A stretch of 33,851 nucleotides of DNA, taken from positions 1 to 33,851 of the IMG/VR virus record IMGVR_UViG_3300031673_000273. One strand, given 5' to 3'. The DNA is from a virus. Each line of letters opens with the position of its first letter. Position 1 is the stretch's first letter. Position numbers and translations under genes: made by a program. Below the pieces are notes generated by a model. The model was not told the origin of the DNA, did no database searches, and saw only the letters and a program-made list of their open reading frames with translations. This document shows positions 18,969 to 27,409 of this stretch, in pieces.

Positions 18969-21900
18969 GCATCAGGTGTTGTAATCCGGCTGCATCCTCT
19001 GGACTCATATTTATGTTCTGAGCCATGGCACCCAGTCCCACCTGATTTACCATCTCCTGAAACATAGGTCTGATATTCTGAGGAATACCTCTCATCACTC
19101 TGTTGAGTCTCGATATCTCTTTCCCATTCTCCATCGTCCTCATATCAGCCTTCGTAGCTTTCAGTGGTCCCAGGTTGGGATACGCTTCCTCAAACGCCTT
19201 GCTCACCTTGTCTGCCTCCTCCAAGTCGTTGGCCATCAAAGCCCGCAAGAAGTCCTTCCTCATCCCCCTTATCCTGTCTCTCTGCTTTAGCAGATATTGT
19301 GTCATCTGCTGCTCTGCTCCGATGTCCGTATTCTGTATACCTAATCCTCTCATCACTATCTGCATTGGTGTCTCATTTGCTATCAAGTCTCCCCTGTCAT
19401 TGTACACTGGAATTCGTCCATCTGGAGACCTATTATTATAATCCGCATACTTGGGTGCGAATGCCCTATATGCTCTCCTGGCCATCAGACCACCTGGGAC
19501 CACGAGTGCCGCAGTGTTGCCCATCCGACCAAAGTCGCCCGTAGCCAATGCCTTCACCGTCTCACCCACTGCTCCCACCATCGGAGGCACAAACGGAAAT
19601 GGATAGAACGCTGACCCCTCAAACGAAGCTCCTGGCAATGCACCAGCCATCAAGCCACCACTAATATCCGTATGCAATAAGTCCTTCGCTACTGTATAGG
19701 CCGCTGCACTCCCCACCAATCCGCGTCCTATGATACCCGTAGACATCTTCGTGGGTACAGGACCCATCCGTAATGACCCGTACAAATACTCCATAAACCG
19801 TAGGGGGAAGTGTGTGAACTGCCGCAGGGGTGCCCACATACCGGCTGTGCCCCAGGGCATACCCATCGGCCCACCCGTAAACTGTGTCATATTTGTCATA
19901 TATGCCGCGTACTCATTGGCCGACCCAGGAATACTCCCTGTTGCTGTCTTCACCATCGGTGTCAGCTTGTCCGCTAATCCAAATGACCGAGCACTATAGA
20001 AAGCCAGTAGCCGATTGAACTTCTCGGATACGGCAAATGGACCCATCAAAATGGTTTTCCCCGTTGTCAACAAATTCTTTGCTGCCGTTGCCGCCACGCG
20101 TCCCTCTTTGATGAGGTCCCCCTCTGCCATTCCCGCTATCAGATTCTCTGCCCCAAACATCCGCACGTAATCAGGAAATAGTTTTTCGGTCGCTGCTTTC
20201 ACTCCAATCTTCTGAGATAGAGTTGCAAACTCCGGCAGGCGTGTCGCCAAATACTGAAACCCCTTTGCAAGGTGTGTCGGCCCCACAACATTCAATGTCG
20301 TAATATAATTCTGTAATAGGTTTTTGCTGATGGGGGCAAGGTTCAAACCTAGTGTAGACATATATGCCATCCCAGCTATCTTCCCGCCAACCGTCTTATC
20401 AGACAGGAATGACCCATTCAGCACATCAATAGCATATTTACGCAGACTATTCGGTAATGCTTTCTGAAGCCGTTCATCCCTCATCAGCCAGTCCTGTGTC
20501 TTGGCAATCGTATCCTTGAACCACAGATTTCTGGCGTACTCCTTTGCGTTCATCAATCCCCTCATTGCAGGTCTCAACGTCTCCTCATAATAATTTGATA
20601 TAGCTGAGCCCTTCGCTGTATTCTCTGAGATAATTCTGTTAATCTCCGTACCGCGTCCCTCCAGCATCCCTGGATTATGGTCATACCAGGCAAACGTATG
20701 AGACATTGATTGTCCGTATTTGGCCGCAACCTTAGATACTTGCATACTGTACCTGGCAGGTCCGCCTATCTTCTGAGCCAACGCCGTCATAGCAGACTTC
20801 AAGTCTTCCGGCCTCTGTCCCATCGTCAGTGAAAGCCTAAATACCTCCCTCATAATCTTTTGTCGCACGTCAGGGTCCTTGTATCCAGCCTGCTCCAGAT
20901 ACACTCCCAGTGCCCTTGCTGTTTTTGTCGGGATATTCTCCGACGGCGTAAGTGTCTTTAGTGACTTGGCGATATGTGATTTCATTAACAGACCGACATC
21001 CTGTGCTTTCTCCGTCTGATACTTCGACATATAGGTCGCTATATTCGTAAATTCGTCACGGAGCTCTGTGATTTGTTTGCTCTCAATCGTCGCGAGTTTC
21101 TCATACACCCCTGGAGCAAAGTCAGCCTTGAGCAAATCAATGTCTGCCTGCATCGGCAGGGAGTTTCCAATACGTGCTTTAACGTGTGCCGAGCCCTTCG
21201 TAGTCCCACTGAGCTGGGCCAAGAAACTCTTCCACGTCTGTGTCATTCCCTGCAATCCTCCACCTGCCCAATTCTCCAACCGGTTTGGTCCCGTCTGCCG
21301 TGGAAAATAAATTCCATCTATGAACTCAACGCCCTTTGCCCTAAGCTCCTCCCGTATCTCCCCCGTCTCATCCTGCAATACTTTCTTACCGTACCTCGTA
21401 AATATCTGACGGAGGTCCTTCGCTGCATCCAACACCGGCCTTCCCATCTTCTGTTCCAGCCCAGGAATAAGTGCCATATCCCCCCCAAACATCCGTGTAT
21501 ACTCAGGATATTGGTGGAGAGCCGACTCTCCAGCCTTATGAAATCCTTCCAACCAGGCTGATATACGTGCCTGGTCGACTGCCGTAGGCTGCCGCCCCAA
21601 TCCCGTCGCCAGCTTCTGAAACACTCCTGCTACCTCTGTCTCCCACGCGTCTAGAAATATATGAGTCTCCCTCGTAACATCCATCATCTTGAGTGTAATC
21701 CCTGTGTGTTGTAGTTCACGAAGATTTGTAAATGAACTCAGGAACCCCCTCATAAAAGGCATCACTCCCTTGATGTATCCTTTTCCCTCTTTCATAATCC
21801 CCATCATAGTACTAGGACTGGCTATCTTGCCCCATGGTCCCACAGCCAACGCCAATCCAATCAACAGCACTGGATTCGTCGCCAAGTCCGTAATCACCCT

Positions 21901-22089
21901 CAACACCGGATTCTCGGCAGCCTTGCCTTGCAACAATCGCTGCCGTATCGTCTTGATTTCTTCTGGGGATTGAGTCATAGGTGCGAAGATGGCCCGCACC
22001 GCTGCACTTGGATTTCCAGTCAGTAGATTTGCGAAGGCCATTGACGGCCTATCGTACGCTGTAATGGGGAACAGGTCTTCTCGATTCAC
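18859..22089 (-). CDS. Large internal virion/ejection-type protein (1076 aa)
   Basis: The largest gene of the window and the last of the leftward virion block. It begins at a GTG directly after the preceding stop, with AGGAGG inside the upstream gene. Long helical stretches dominate. A hydrophobic segment (NPVLLIGLALAVGPWG) lies near residues 72-87 and another glycine-rich one (GLMAGALPGASFEG) near 830. The C-terminus is Pro-rich (PSPTLVPSPVPAYVPGG). Its size and place after other helical Gln-rich proteins match the gp16-like internal core protein of T7-type phages, which is ejected to span the envelope. I see no transglycosylase motif. Two motif copies (19162-19176, 19491-19505) form a doublet near its 3' end. 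Confidence 0.6.
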   Translation of the reverse strand: MNREDLFPITAYDRPSMAFANLLTGNPSAAVRAIFAPMTQSPEEIKTIRQRLLQGKAAENPVLRVITDLATNPVLLIGLALAVGPWGKIASPSTMMGIMKEGKGYIKGVMPFMRGFLSSFTNLRELQHTGITLKMMDVTRETHIFLDAWETEVAGVFQKLATGLGRQPTAVDQARISAWLEGFHKAGESALHQYPEYTRMFGGDMALIPGLEQKMGRPVLDAAKDLRQIFTRYGKKVLQDETGEIREELRAKGVEFIDGIYFPRQTGPNRLENWAGGGLQGMTQTWKSFLAQLSGTTKGSAHVKARIGNSLPMQADIDLLKADFAPGVYEKLATIESKQITELRDEFTNIATYMSKYQTEKAQDVGLLMKSHIAKSLKTLTPSENIPTKTARALGVYLEQAGYKDPDVRQKIMREVFRLSLTMGQRPEDLKSAMTALAQKIGGPARYSMQVSKVAAKYGQSMSHTFAWYDHNPGMLEGRGTEINRIISENTAKGSAISNYYEETLRPAMRGLMNAKEYARNLWFKDTIAKTQDWLMRDERLQKALPNSLRKYAIDVLNGSFLSDKTVGGKIAGMAYMSTLGLNLAPISKNLLQNYITTLNVVGPTHLAKGFQYLATRLPEFATLSQKIGVKAATEKLFPDYVRMFGAENLIAGMAEGDLIKEGRVAATAAKNLLTTGKTILMGPFAVSEKFNRLLAFYSARSFGLADKLTPMVKTATGSIPGSANEYAAYMTNMTQFTGGPMGMPWGTAGMWAPLRQFTHFPLRFMEYLYGSLRMGPVPTKMSTGIIGRGLVGSAAAYTVAKDLLHTDISGGLMAGALPGASFEGSAFYPFPFVPPMVGAVGETVKALATGDFGRMGNTAALVVPGGLMARRAYRAFAPKYADYNNRSPDGRIPVYNDRGDLIANETPMQIVMRGLGIQNTDIGAEQQMTQYLLKQRDRIRGMRKDFLRALMANDLEEADKVSKAFEEAYPNLGPLKATKADMRTMENGKEISRLNRVMRGIPQNIRPMFQEMVNQVGLGAMAQNINMSPEDAAGLQHLMPTSVPSPTLVPSPVPAYVPGGQIPSGTFGATLPSVF
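19162..19176 (-). repeat. Dispersed motif copy 12 (reverse, variant; doublet F left)
   Basis: Core 19163-19174 ends CCAC then T instead of G (read on the minus strand: CCTGGGACCACT), encoding LGPL. Partner 330 bp to the right. Confidence 0.75.
19491..19505 (+). repeat. Dispersed motif copy 13 (forward; doublet F right)
   Basis: Exact core 19493-19504, read as VVPG in the 1076-aa virion protein. Confidence 0.85.
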
Positions 22090-24051
22090 TTATCCTCCTA
22101 TACGTTCTTGTCCCTGTGCGAGTTGCGGCATCCCTGCCCCCACAAACGGCATATTAACCCCTTGTTTTGCCATCATTGCTTGCATCATCATCTGTGCCTG
22201 CATCAGCCTCTGGTCCTGTACTGGCCCCGCCTGTCTATAATACTCCGCCTCTGGATTCATCGCTGCCCCCATCTCCTCTGTCTGCCGTATCCTTTGATTA
22301 GCCTGACGAGCCGGTGTAATCATCCCCAACGCCTCAAACACCGCCATTATTCCCAACCCCCCAGCAATACCCGCACCTGGATGTTTACCTAAGAACTTTC
22401 CAATCTTCCCAGCCGTTGCAGCCGTTTCCGCCGCAGCCGCAGCAGGCATCTTTCCTGCCTTAAACTCCGCAAGAGATACACCAACTGGTTTCGTTTTCAT
22501 CCCAAGAGCCTCAGCTATCTTATTTAAGATTCCCCCCTCAGAGGCTGTTCCTGCTTTCAATCCAGCCTTAGCAGCTGTTGCATCCACAACAGGCTTAGCA
22601 TACACCATCTTGGTCGCAGGGTCATAAAAATACTTTCGGTTCCTAAATTGAGTCAACCGACTTGCAATCTGTTTTTCAGCAAGTGACTGCGGCTTACTAC
22701 TCAATTCCTCCCTTGAAAACTTACGGGGATTTCCTGGCGTCCCACGAGCCCCCTTCCCTGTTGGGATTGGTTCTGCTTCCCGCAGTGGTGGTGTCGTCCG
22801 TCCCTCCTGAGCACCAAATGCCTGCTCCACCAGTGATGGTCCACCTTCCGCTGCCTGTGTCGCACCTGGGACCACGTTAGGATTCGATGCCGGAGCAGTC
22901 GCCTGTGGCGGTACATTTGTCGGATACGGTGGTACTATTACATCACCACCCTCTATCAACTTCTGAGGAGTAAGACCTAACATCGTTCCAGGAGCCAAAC
23001 TCGATTCCATAGAAGTCAACGGTGTATAGTTTAAGGCAGTAGCAGCCCGACGAGTCGATAGAATTAGTGCTCCCTGTACTTGCTTCAATTCCATAAGCTT
23101 TGCTGCCAAGGCGTTCTTCGTTGTAGGAGAGGGGTTGGCTATCGTTTTCCTTGTCAACGCTTCCACTTCTGTGACTAACGTGGTCCCAGGTTGCATAGAT
23201 TCGTCTGGCATGTTCTTGACAAATTCTATGTCTTTCATAATATCGGGGGTACGAAATCCCTTAGCAGCTGAAACAGCCGTAACTTGCTGTGGGATTTTTC
23301 CTTTGGGGTTTCGCGTTGCCTTGATTTCATCAGCTATCCTTTTCCGTATAGTTTTTGTATCCAGGTCTTTTGTCTTTGGCGGCAGAACCACATCTGGTTT
23401 TCCTTTTGGTGTTACATTGACACCCTTAGCCCGAAGTGCACGAGACATTGTTTGGAGGGCGTTTGTGTTATTGAGAGCTACCTGCTCAAGTTGTTCTACG
23501 TTGCCTACGACTGCGTTGAGGTGGGCTATCTCAGCCTTACTCGTCGCACCCAGATAGATGTCAACCGCAGCTGGCCCCGATACCTTCGATGCACCCCTTG
23601 GGAGGAAGCCATTCTTCTTAAATATATCTATGAGTTGAGCTCTAAGTTCATTCATATTCGCCATAGGAGACACTCCTGATTCCGTCTTTATTGCATGTTC
23701 AACAGCGGCCTGAAGCCGGTCACTGTGAGGTATTGCCCTCTGTGCAAATGTTTGTTGTCTAAAGTGAGTTGGTAGATTTATCTTTTCCTGATATATTTTT
23801 GTTGCAAGTGACCCATCAAGACTATGATGAGCATTAAAAACATCCACACGAAAAGTTACTTCGTGATTCGCGGCAGAAATCAAGTCAGCTTGATGTTTAG
23901 TGATAGAAGGTCGTGCCCCTGCACTTGTGAGGAGTGTTTTTAATTCTTCAATAGTTGGAATGGGGCCTGTCTTATCAAAGCCCAAATAGATTGTCGAGCC
24001 TTGAAGAGAAGCTTTCGTTATAATTGGTATTTTTGGATTTACCTCTACCAC
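22090..24051 (-). CDS. Internal virion-like protein (653 aa)
   Basis: Starts at a GTG seven bases after AAAGGAAA. The N-terminal 120 residues look globular (STIYLGFDKTG, RVDVFNAHHSLDGSL). The middle is Lys/Thr/Pro-rich with few aromatic residues. Residues about 575-600 are hydrophobic and Gly-rich (GAGIAGGLGIMAVFEALGM), and the C-terminus is Met/Gln-rich (RLMQAQMMMQAMMAKQG). That mix is typical of internal or scaffold-like virion proteins. No catalytic motif recognised. Two motif copies (22863-22877, 23178-23192) form the one doublet in the window with reversed orientation. Its last codons carry the ribosome site for the 1076-aa gene. Confidence 0.55.
   Translation of the reverse strand: MVEVNPKIPIITKASLQGSTIYLGFDKTGPIPTIEELKTLLTSAGARPSITKHQADLISAANHEVTFRVDVFNAHHSLDGSLATKIYQEKINLPTHFRQQTFAQRAIPHSDRLQAAVEHAIKTESGVSPMANMNELRAQLIDIFKKNGFLPRGASKVSGPAAVDIYLGATSKAEIAHLNAVVGNVEQLEQVALNNTNALQTMSRALRAKGVNVTPKGKPDVVLPPKTKDLDTKTIRKRIADEIKATRNPKGKIPQQVTAVSAAKGFRTPDIMKDIEFVKNMPDESMQPGTTLVTEVEALTRKTIANPSPTTKNALAAKLMELKQVQGALILSTRRAATALNYTPLTSMESSLAPGTMLGLTPQKLIEGGDVIVPPYPTNVPPQATAPASNPNVVPGATQAAEGGPSLVEQAFGAQEGRTTPPLREAEPIPTGKGARGTPGNPRKFSREELSSKPQSLAEKQIASRLTQFRNRKYFYDPATKMVYAKPVVDATAAKAGLKAGTASEGGILNKIAEALGMKTKPVGVSLAEFKAGKMPAAAAAETAATAGKIGKFLGKHPGAGIAGGLGIMAVFEALGMITPARQANQRIRQTEEMGAAMNPEAEYYRQAGPVQDQRLMQAQMMMQAMMAKQGVNMPFVGAGMPQLAQGQERIGG
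22863..22877 (+). repeat. Dispersed motif copy 14 (forward; doublet G left, orientation reversed)
   Basis: Exact core 22865-22876, read as VVPG in the 653-aa protein. Left member of the only doublet arranged forward-reverse. Confidence 0.85.
23178..23192 (-). repeat. Dispersed motif copy 15 (reverse; doublet G right)
   Basis: Exact core 23179-23190, read as PGTT in the 653-aa protein, 314 bp from copy 14. Confidence 0.85.
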
Positions 24052-24069
24052 AATTATTTCCTTTGACTA

Positions 24070-24480
24070 TTACTGTCGGCTCAGATACTGGAGGAGTTGG
24101 TCGGGAGAAAGAGGACTACCGAAATAGGGTTTGGGCATCCGCTCCGAAGCGAACTGCATAAAGTCTTTCTCACGTTCCAGGTTCTGCTGTCCCAGCCCCA
24201 ACTGCAATTGCTTATTTGCATCCTCTCTACTCTGAGCCATCATACTCCTGGTCATCTGCATTGTATCTTCACTCAGCTTAGTCCTCTCCTGACCAACGCG
24301 GATGCTCGCCTGCTCTTCCATTTTCATTTTCTTCAGAGCAAGCTGAAAGTCTGCATCCGTAACCTTCTCACCTTTGTAACCTTCATAGATAGTCTTGGCT
24401 AATCCAAAGGCTCCGTAACCCACCAATCCCCATATGATTGCCCCTACTAATCCTATTGCTCCTAGTATTCCTGTCACCAT
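24070..24480 (-). CDS. Membrane-anchored helical virion-block protein (136 aa)
   Basis: Residues 1-30 are a hydrophobic segment (GILGAIGLVGAIIWGLVGYG). The rest is polar, helical and Gln/Met-rich (MQMTRSMMAQSREDANKQLQ), probably a coiled coil. The start lies 15 bases after the preceding stop. Small proteins with one N-terminal membrane segment are common among internal virion proteins of podoviruses and could help form the ejection channel. No specific family recognised. Confidence 0.55.
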   Translation of the reverse strand: MVTGILGAIGLVGAIIWGLVGYGAFGLAKTIYEGYKGEKVTDADFQLALKKMKMEEQASIRVGQERTKLSEDTMQMTRSMMAQSREDANKQLQLGLGQQNLEREKDFMQFASERMPKPYFGSPLSPDQLLQYLSRQ

Positions 24481-24495
24481 TGTTACCTTCCTATC

Positions 24496-25716
24496 TTACT
24501 TCTGTATGGGAGAGGGTTGTCCGCCCAACTGAAGTACTTGCATTAAGTAGTTATTCATAATTGCGTTTTGTTCATCTGGTGAAAGGCCTGGTTTGTTTAT
24601 CGCAGCCAATGCCTGTCGTCCTAACGCCCGTTTCTCATCGGTATTCGGTATCGCAGATGTCTGTGTCCATTTATGTAAAAATGTATGCCCATGATATGTC
24701 TTCTCAGCCGCATCAACCTGCGTTGCAATTGGGTCCAGTTTTCCATCCTTACCCTTAAGTGTCTTTAGGGCATAGATATTTCGCAGAGCCTCTGATGTTC
24801 TCCTGTAGAGTGCCGTATAAAAGGCTTTCACAGGTGCCTCTTTGTAACCAGTTCCGCCACTGAGTTGGGTGGTCTTATTTGCCGTATACTCCTTCACAGC
24901 CTCTAATGACGTTATCGTCCGCTGAATATCAATCGCACCCATTCCAATCGCACTCACTAATGTATCCTTCGCAGTACTATCCAGTATTATATTTGGAGAT
25001 GTAACACCAGCTGACGTTCGTAACATATTTGTCAGTGCCTCATCAACATTCCGGTTAGTTGCGAGTGAAGGAGTTACTCCCATTGCCGATAATGCCTTAT
25101 TTCTTTCCTCATCATACCAACTCGTTGTGAAGGATTGAGTTTCAAGGGTTTGAATAGCGTCCTGGCTCTGGTTCTTTTTCAACATTTCCGCATTATCTTT
25201 CGCCTGTATTGCTTTATCTTCCGCCTCCTGCTGTTTCTGTATATCTGTTTCAGACTTAACATGATTATTTGCAACCTCCTGTGCCAGCACCACCTGTATA
25301 ACTGCTTGCGTATTCGCAAAAGCAAGTTCCTTTCCTTTTACCTCGTCCCACTTTTTCATTCCATCTTCAATTATCGCCTGGTTTGCAGCACGGACTCCAT
25401 TCCTATATGTCTGGTCAGCTTCATGTTCCTCTGTCAGAAACTTCTGTTGTATCATCTGTCTCTCCGTAGCAGATTTATCGGCAAGGCGCCGTGCTTCCAC
25501 ATCACTGGCAGTCCTGTAATCCTCTGAAGCACTTTGCATCTGTGCCCGTCTTTGGGCTCCCATCTCTTGTGTATTCGTCTGCTGCTGCTGGGCTCCTATA
25601 GCTTGTGTCTGCAACATTGCCTTGTTTGTATATTCTCTGTTCATATCCAACGACTTCTGGGCTTCTGGGTCCGTCTGTCCAAACTGCATTGGAGCTGCGT
25701 TCTGTTGTCTTGCCAT
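24496..25716 (-). CDS. Gln-rich helical internal virion-like protein (406 aa)
   Basis: Starts behind AAGGAATATAAAA. The first 120 residues are extremely Gln-, Ala- and Met-rich (AIGAQQQQTNTQEMGAQRR), then long charged helices (QQEAEDKAIQAKDNAEMLKK), then a more globular C-terminal region. The pattern matches internal core proteins of T7-like phages (gp14/gp15 type) in composition and place, though sequence similarity cannot be shown by eye. No motif copy lies in it. Confidence 0.55.
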   Translation of the reverse strand: MARQQNAAPMQFGQTDPEAQKSLDMNREYTNKAMLQTQAIGAQQQQTNTQEMGAQRRAQMQSASEDYRTASDVEARRLADKSATERQMIQQKFLTEEHEADQTYRNGVRAANQAIIEDGMKKWDEVKGKELAFANTQAVIQVVLAQEVANNHVKSETDIQKQQEAEDKAIQAKDNAEMLKKNQSQDAIQTLETQSFTTSWYDEERNKALSAMGVTPSLATNRNVDEALTNMLRTSAGVTSPNIILDSTAKDTLVSAIGMGAIDIQRTITSLEAVKEYTANKTTQLSGGTGYKEAPVKAFYTALYRRTSEALRNIYALKTLKGKDGKLDPIATQVDAAEKTYHGHTFLHKWTQTSAIPNTDEKRALGRQALAAINKPGLSPDEQNAIMNNYLMQVLQLGGQPSPIQK

Positions 25717-25727
25717 TTTTATATTCC

Positions 25728-27395
25728 TTATGGTCTATTACCACTAAATTCTGTTGCGGCTGCTGAGGATGGCCACTGGTCGGCATTACGTGCCATCGCC
25801 GCCTGCTGTATTGTTTGCCCCTGAGGATTTAGATTCCCATACGTAAAAGTTGTAGGCTTAGCCGCAGCCTTTGGCGTAGCTGGTGTATTTGCCACCGCAG
25901 CCTGTGTTTGTGCCTGTGCCTGTGCTTGGGGCTTTTGTGTTTGCGTTCCAGTTCCTTGTCCACCACCACCGAAACTCCAACCACCAGAATTAGCATTTGC
26001 CAAATCTTGTTCCTGATTGGCATTCTTGATTAAATCCGACAGGAACGTTACAAGCGGTACAGCCGATATAAACACTGTAGGCGTTGCAATCAGCCAATTT
26101 GCCCAGCTTTCTTGCCCCGCATCTATTAGTTGTGCCACATTCAGATTCAGTTGACTTTCCTGCAACGCATAGTTCGCTGCCGCCAACGCATACTGTTTGC
26201 CCATCTCCAGCCGGTTCTGTTCCGAATACTGTATATTCGTAGCCATCGCTATCTCTGCCTGTATTCCCGCACTTCCTAATGTAGTAAGAGCCCCAAACCC
26301 CATCTTTGCATATTCTAAATCCTGCTGCACCTTCAGTGTATCGTATGCCAACTTCATCTGTGCTTCCAGTTTGGCACTATTTGACATAATACTGCTGGAC
26401 AGTGTAGCCAATGTTTGCTGCTTCTGTGCCTGGAACTGTGCATACTCCGCACTGTCCGTTCCATAGGCCGACCTTATATTTCGCTCTTCTTCACCCATTG
26501 TCCCCATCGTCTGCTGCACTGCTACCTGCATATCGTGAGCAGTCGTCTTCGCCAGTATCGACGAATCGTAATCCACACTGGGCTTCCCAAAATCTAATAC
26601 TTTTTGGAGCTCCGTTTGCAATTTATCAACATGACCCATCACGTCAGCCATTCGTTTGTTTGAGGCAGCCACATACTCATCCGCCTTCGCAAGAGTGTTC
26701 GTCCACGCGTCTGATGCCTTGGCACGTCCAGTCGCAGCATCCTTCGATATCTGTGCCAGATTTGCCATCAACGTCTCTGTTGCCTTCTTCTTTTCAATTA
26801 GACCTGCCTGATTCTTTGCTGTCTCCACTTCACCCATCTTCGACTGAGCAACGTAATCCTGTATCCGTGCACTAGCAGCTGCCAATGTTGCCATATCTCC
26901 TTCTGGTATCGAATCCAGTAATGCCGCTACATCCTTCAAGCCATACTGTTGAGCCAATGTCTTGGTATTCTGGAGAGTACCCTTATACGCAGCAAGCTGT
27001 GCAGGTGTCTGTGCCGCAGTCGTCGGTTGTGCACCTGGATTCGGCATTCCCTGTACGCCTGGTGTTGGAGAAAGTTTCCCCGCCCACGGGTCATACTTGG
27101 GAACCGCCGGTGTCGCCTGCGATGCCTGCATTGCATCAAACTGGTCCTTCGGTATTCCGCCCCCAGGATATACGGGCTGAGCTACTTCACTCTGTGCCCC
27201 TATCATACTTAACTGTGGAACGTCTCCGAGTGTCGGTGTCACAATCCCTGAACCCGACATCGCTTGTGCTGTAGGATTATACCCGCTTGTTGCCATATTC
27301 CCCGTTGGTATAGTCGAAATCTCTGGAACACCGGCGACCGGAGTCCCCATCAACGAAGACCTAAACGGGTCAAATGTATTTTTTGGTATTGCCAT
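25728..27395 (-). CDS. Internal virion-like protein with Gln/Ala linker (555 aa)
   Basis: Starts behind AAGGACG. The N-terminal 110 residues are Pro/Gly/Thr-rich and low-complexity. Residues about 120-410 are long helices (FQAQKQQTLATLSSSIMSNS), possibly a bundle. A hydrophobic stretch (WLIATPTVFISAVPLVTF) near residue 435 could enter a membrane. The C-terminal part contains a linker of QAQAQTQ type followed by a Pro-rich tail. The plan suits a virion core or ejection protein. No family recognised. Confidence 0.55.
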   Translation of the reverse strand: MAIPKNTFDPFRSSLMGTPVAGVPEISTIPTGNMATSGYNPTAQAMSGSGIVTPTLGDVPQLSMIGAQSEVAQPVYPGGGIPKDQFDAMQASQATPAVPKYDPWAGKLSPTPGVQGMPNPGAQPTTAAQTPAQLAAYKGTLQNTKTLAQQYGLKDVAALLDSIPEGDMATLAAASARIQDYVAQSKMGEVETAKNQAGLIEKKKATETLMANLAQISKDAATGRAKASDAWTNTLAKADEYVAASNKRMADVMGHVDKLQTELQKVLDFGKPSVDYDSSILAKTTAHDMQVAVQQTMGTMGEEERNIRSAYGTDSAEYAQFQAQKQQTLATLSSSIMSNSAKLEAQMKLAYDTLKVQQDLEYAKMGFGALTTLGSAGIQAEIAMATNIQYSEQNRLEMGKQYALAAANYALQESQLNLNVAQLIDAGQESWANWLIATPTVFISAVPLVTFLSDLIKNANQEQDLANANSGGWSFGGGGQGTGTQTQKPQAQAQAQTQAAVANTPATPKAAAKPTTFTYGNLNPQGQTIQQAAMARNADQWPSSAAATEFSGNRP

Positions 27396-27409
27396 ATTTA
27401 ACGTCCTTA

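Noticed and set aside
23216-23243. TTGACA with a following TAATAT near motif copy 15
   Set aside because: Spacer is 16 bp, it points against the gene containing it and no plus-strand gene follows.
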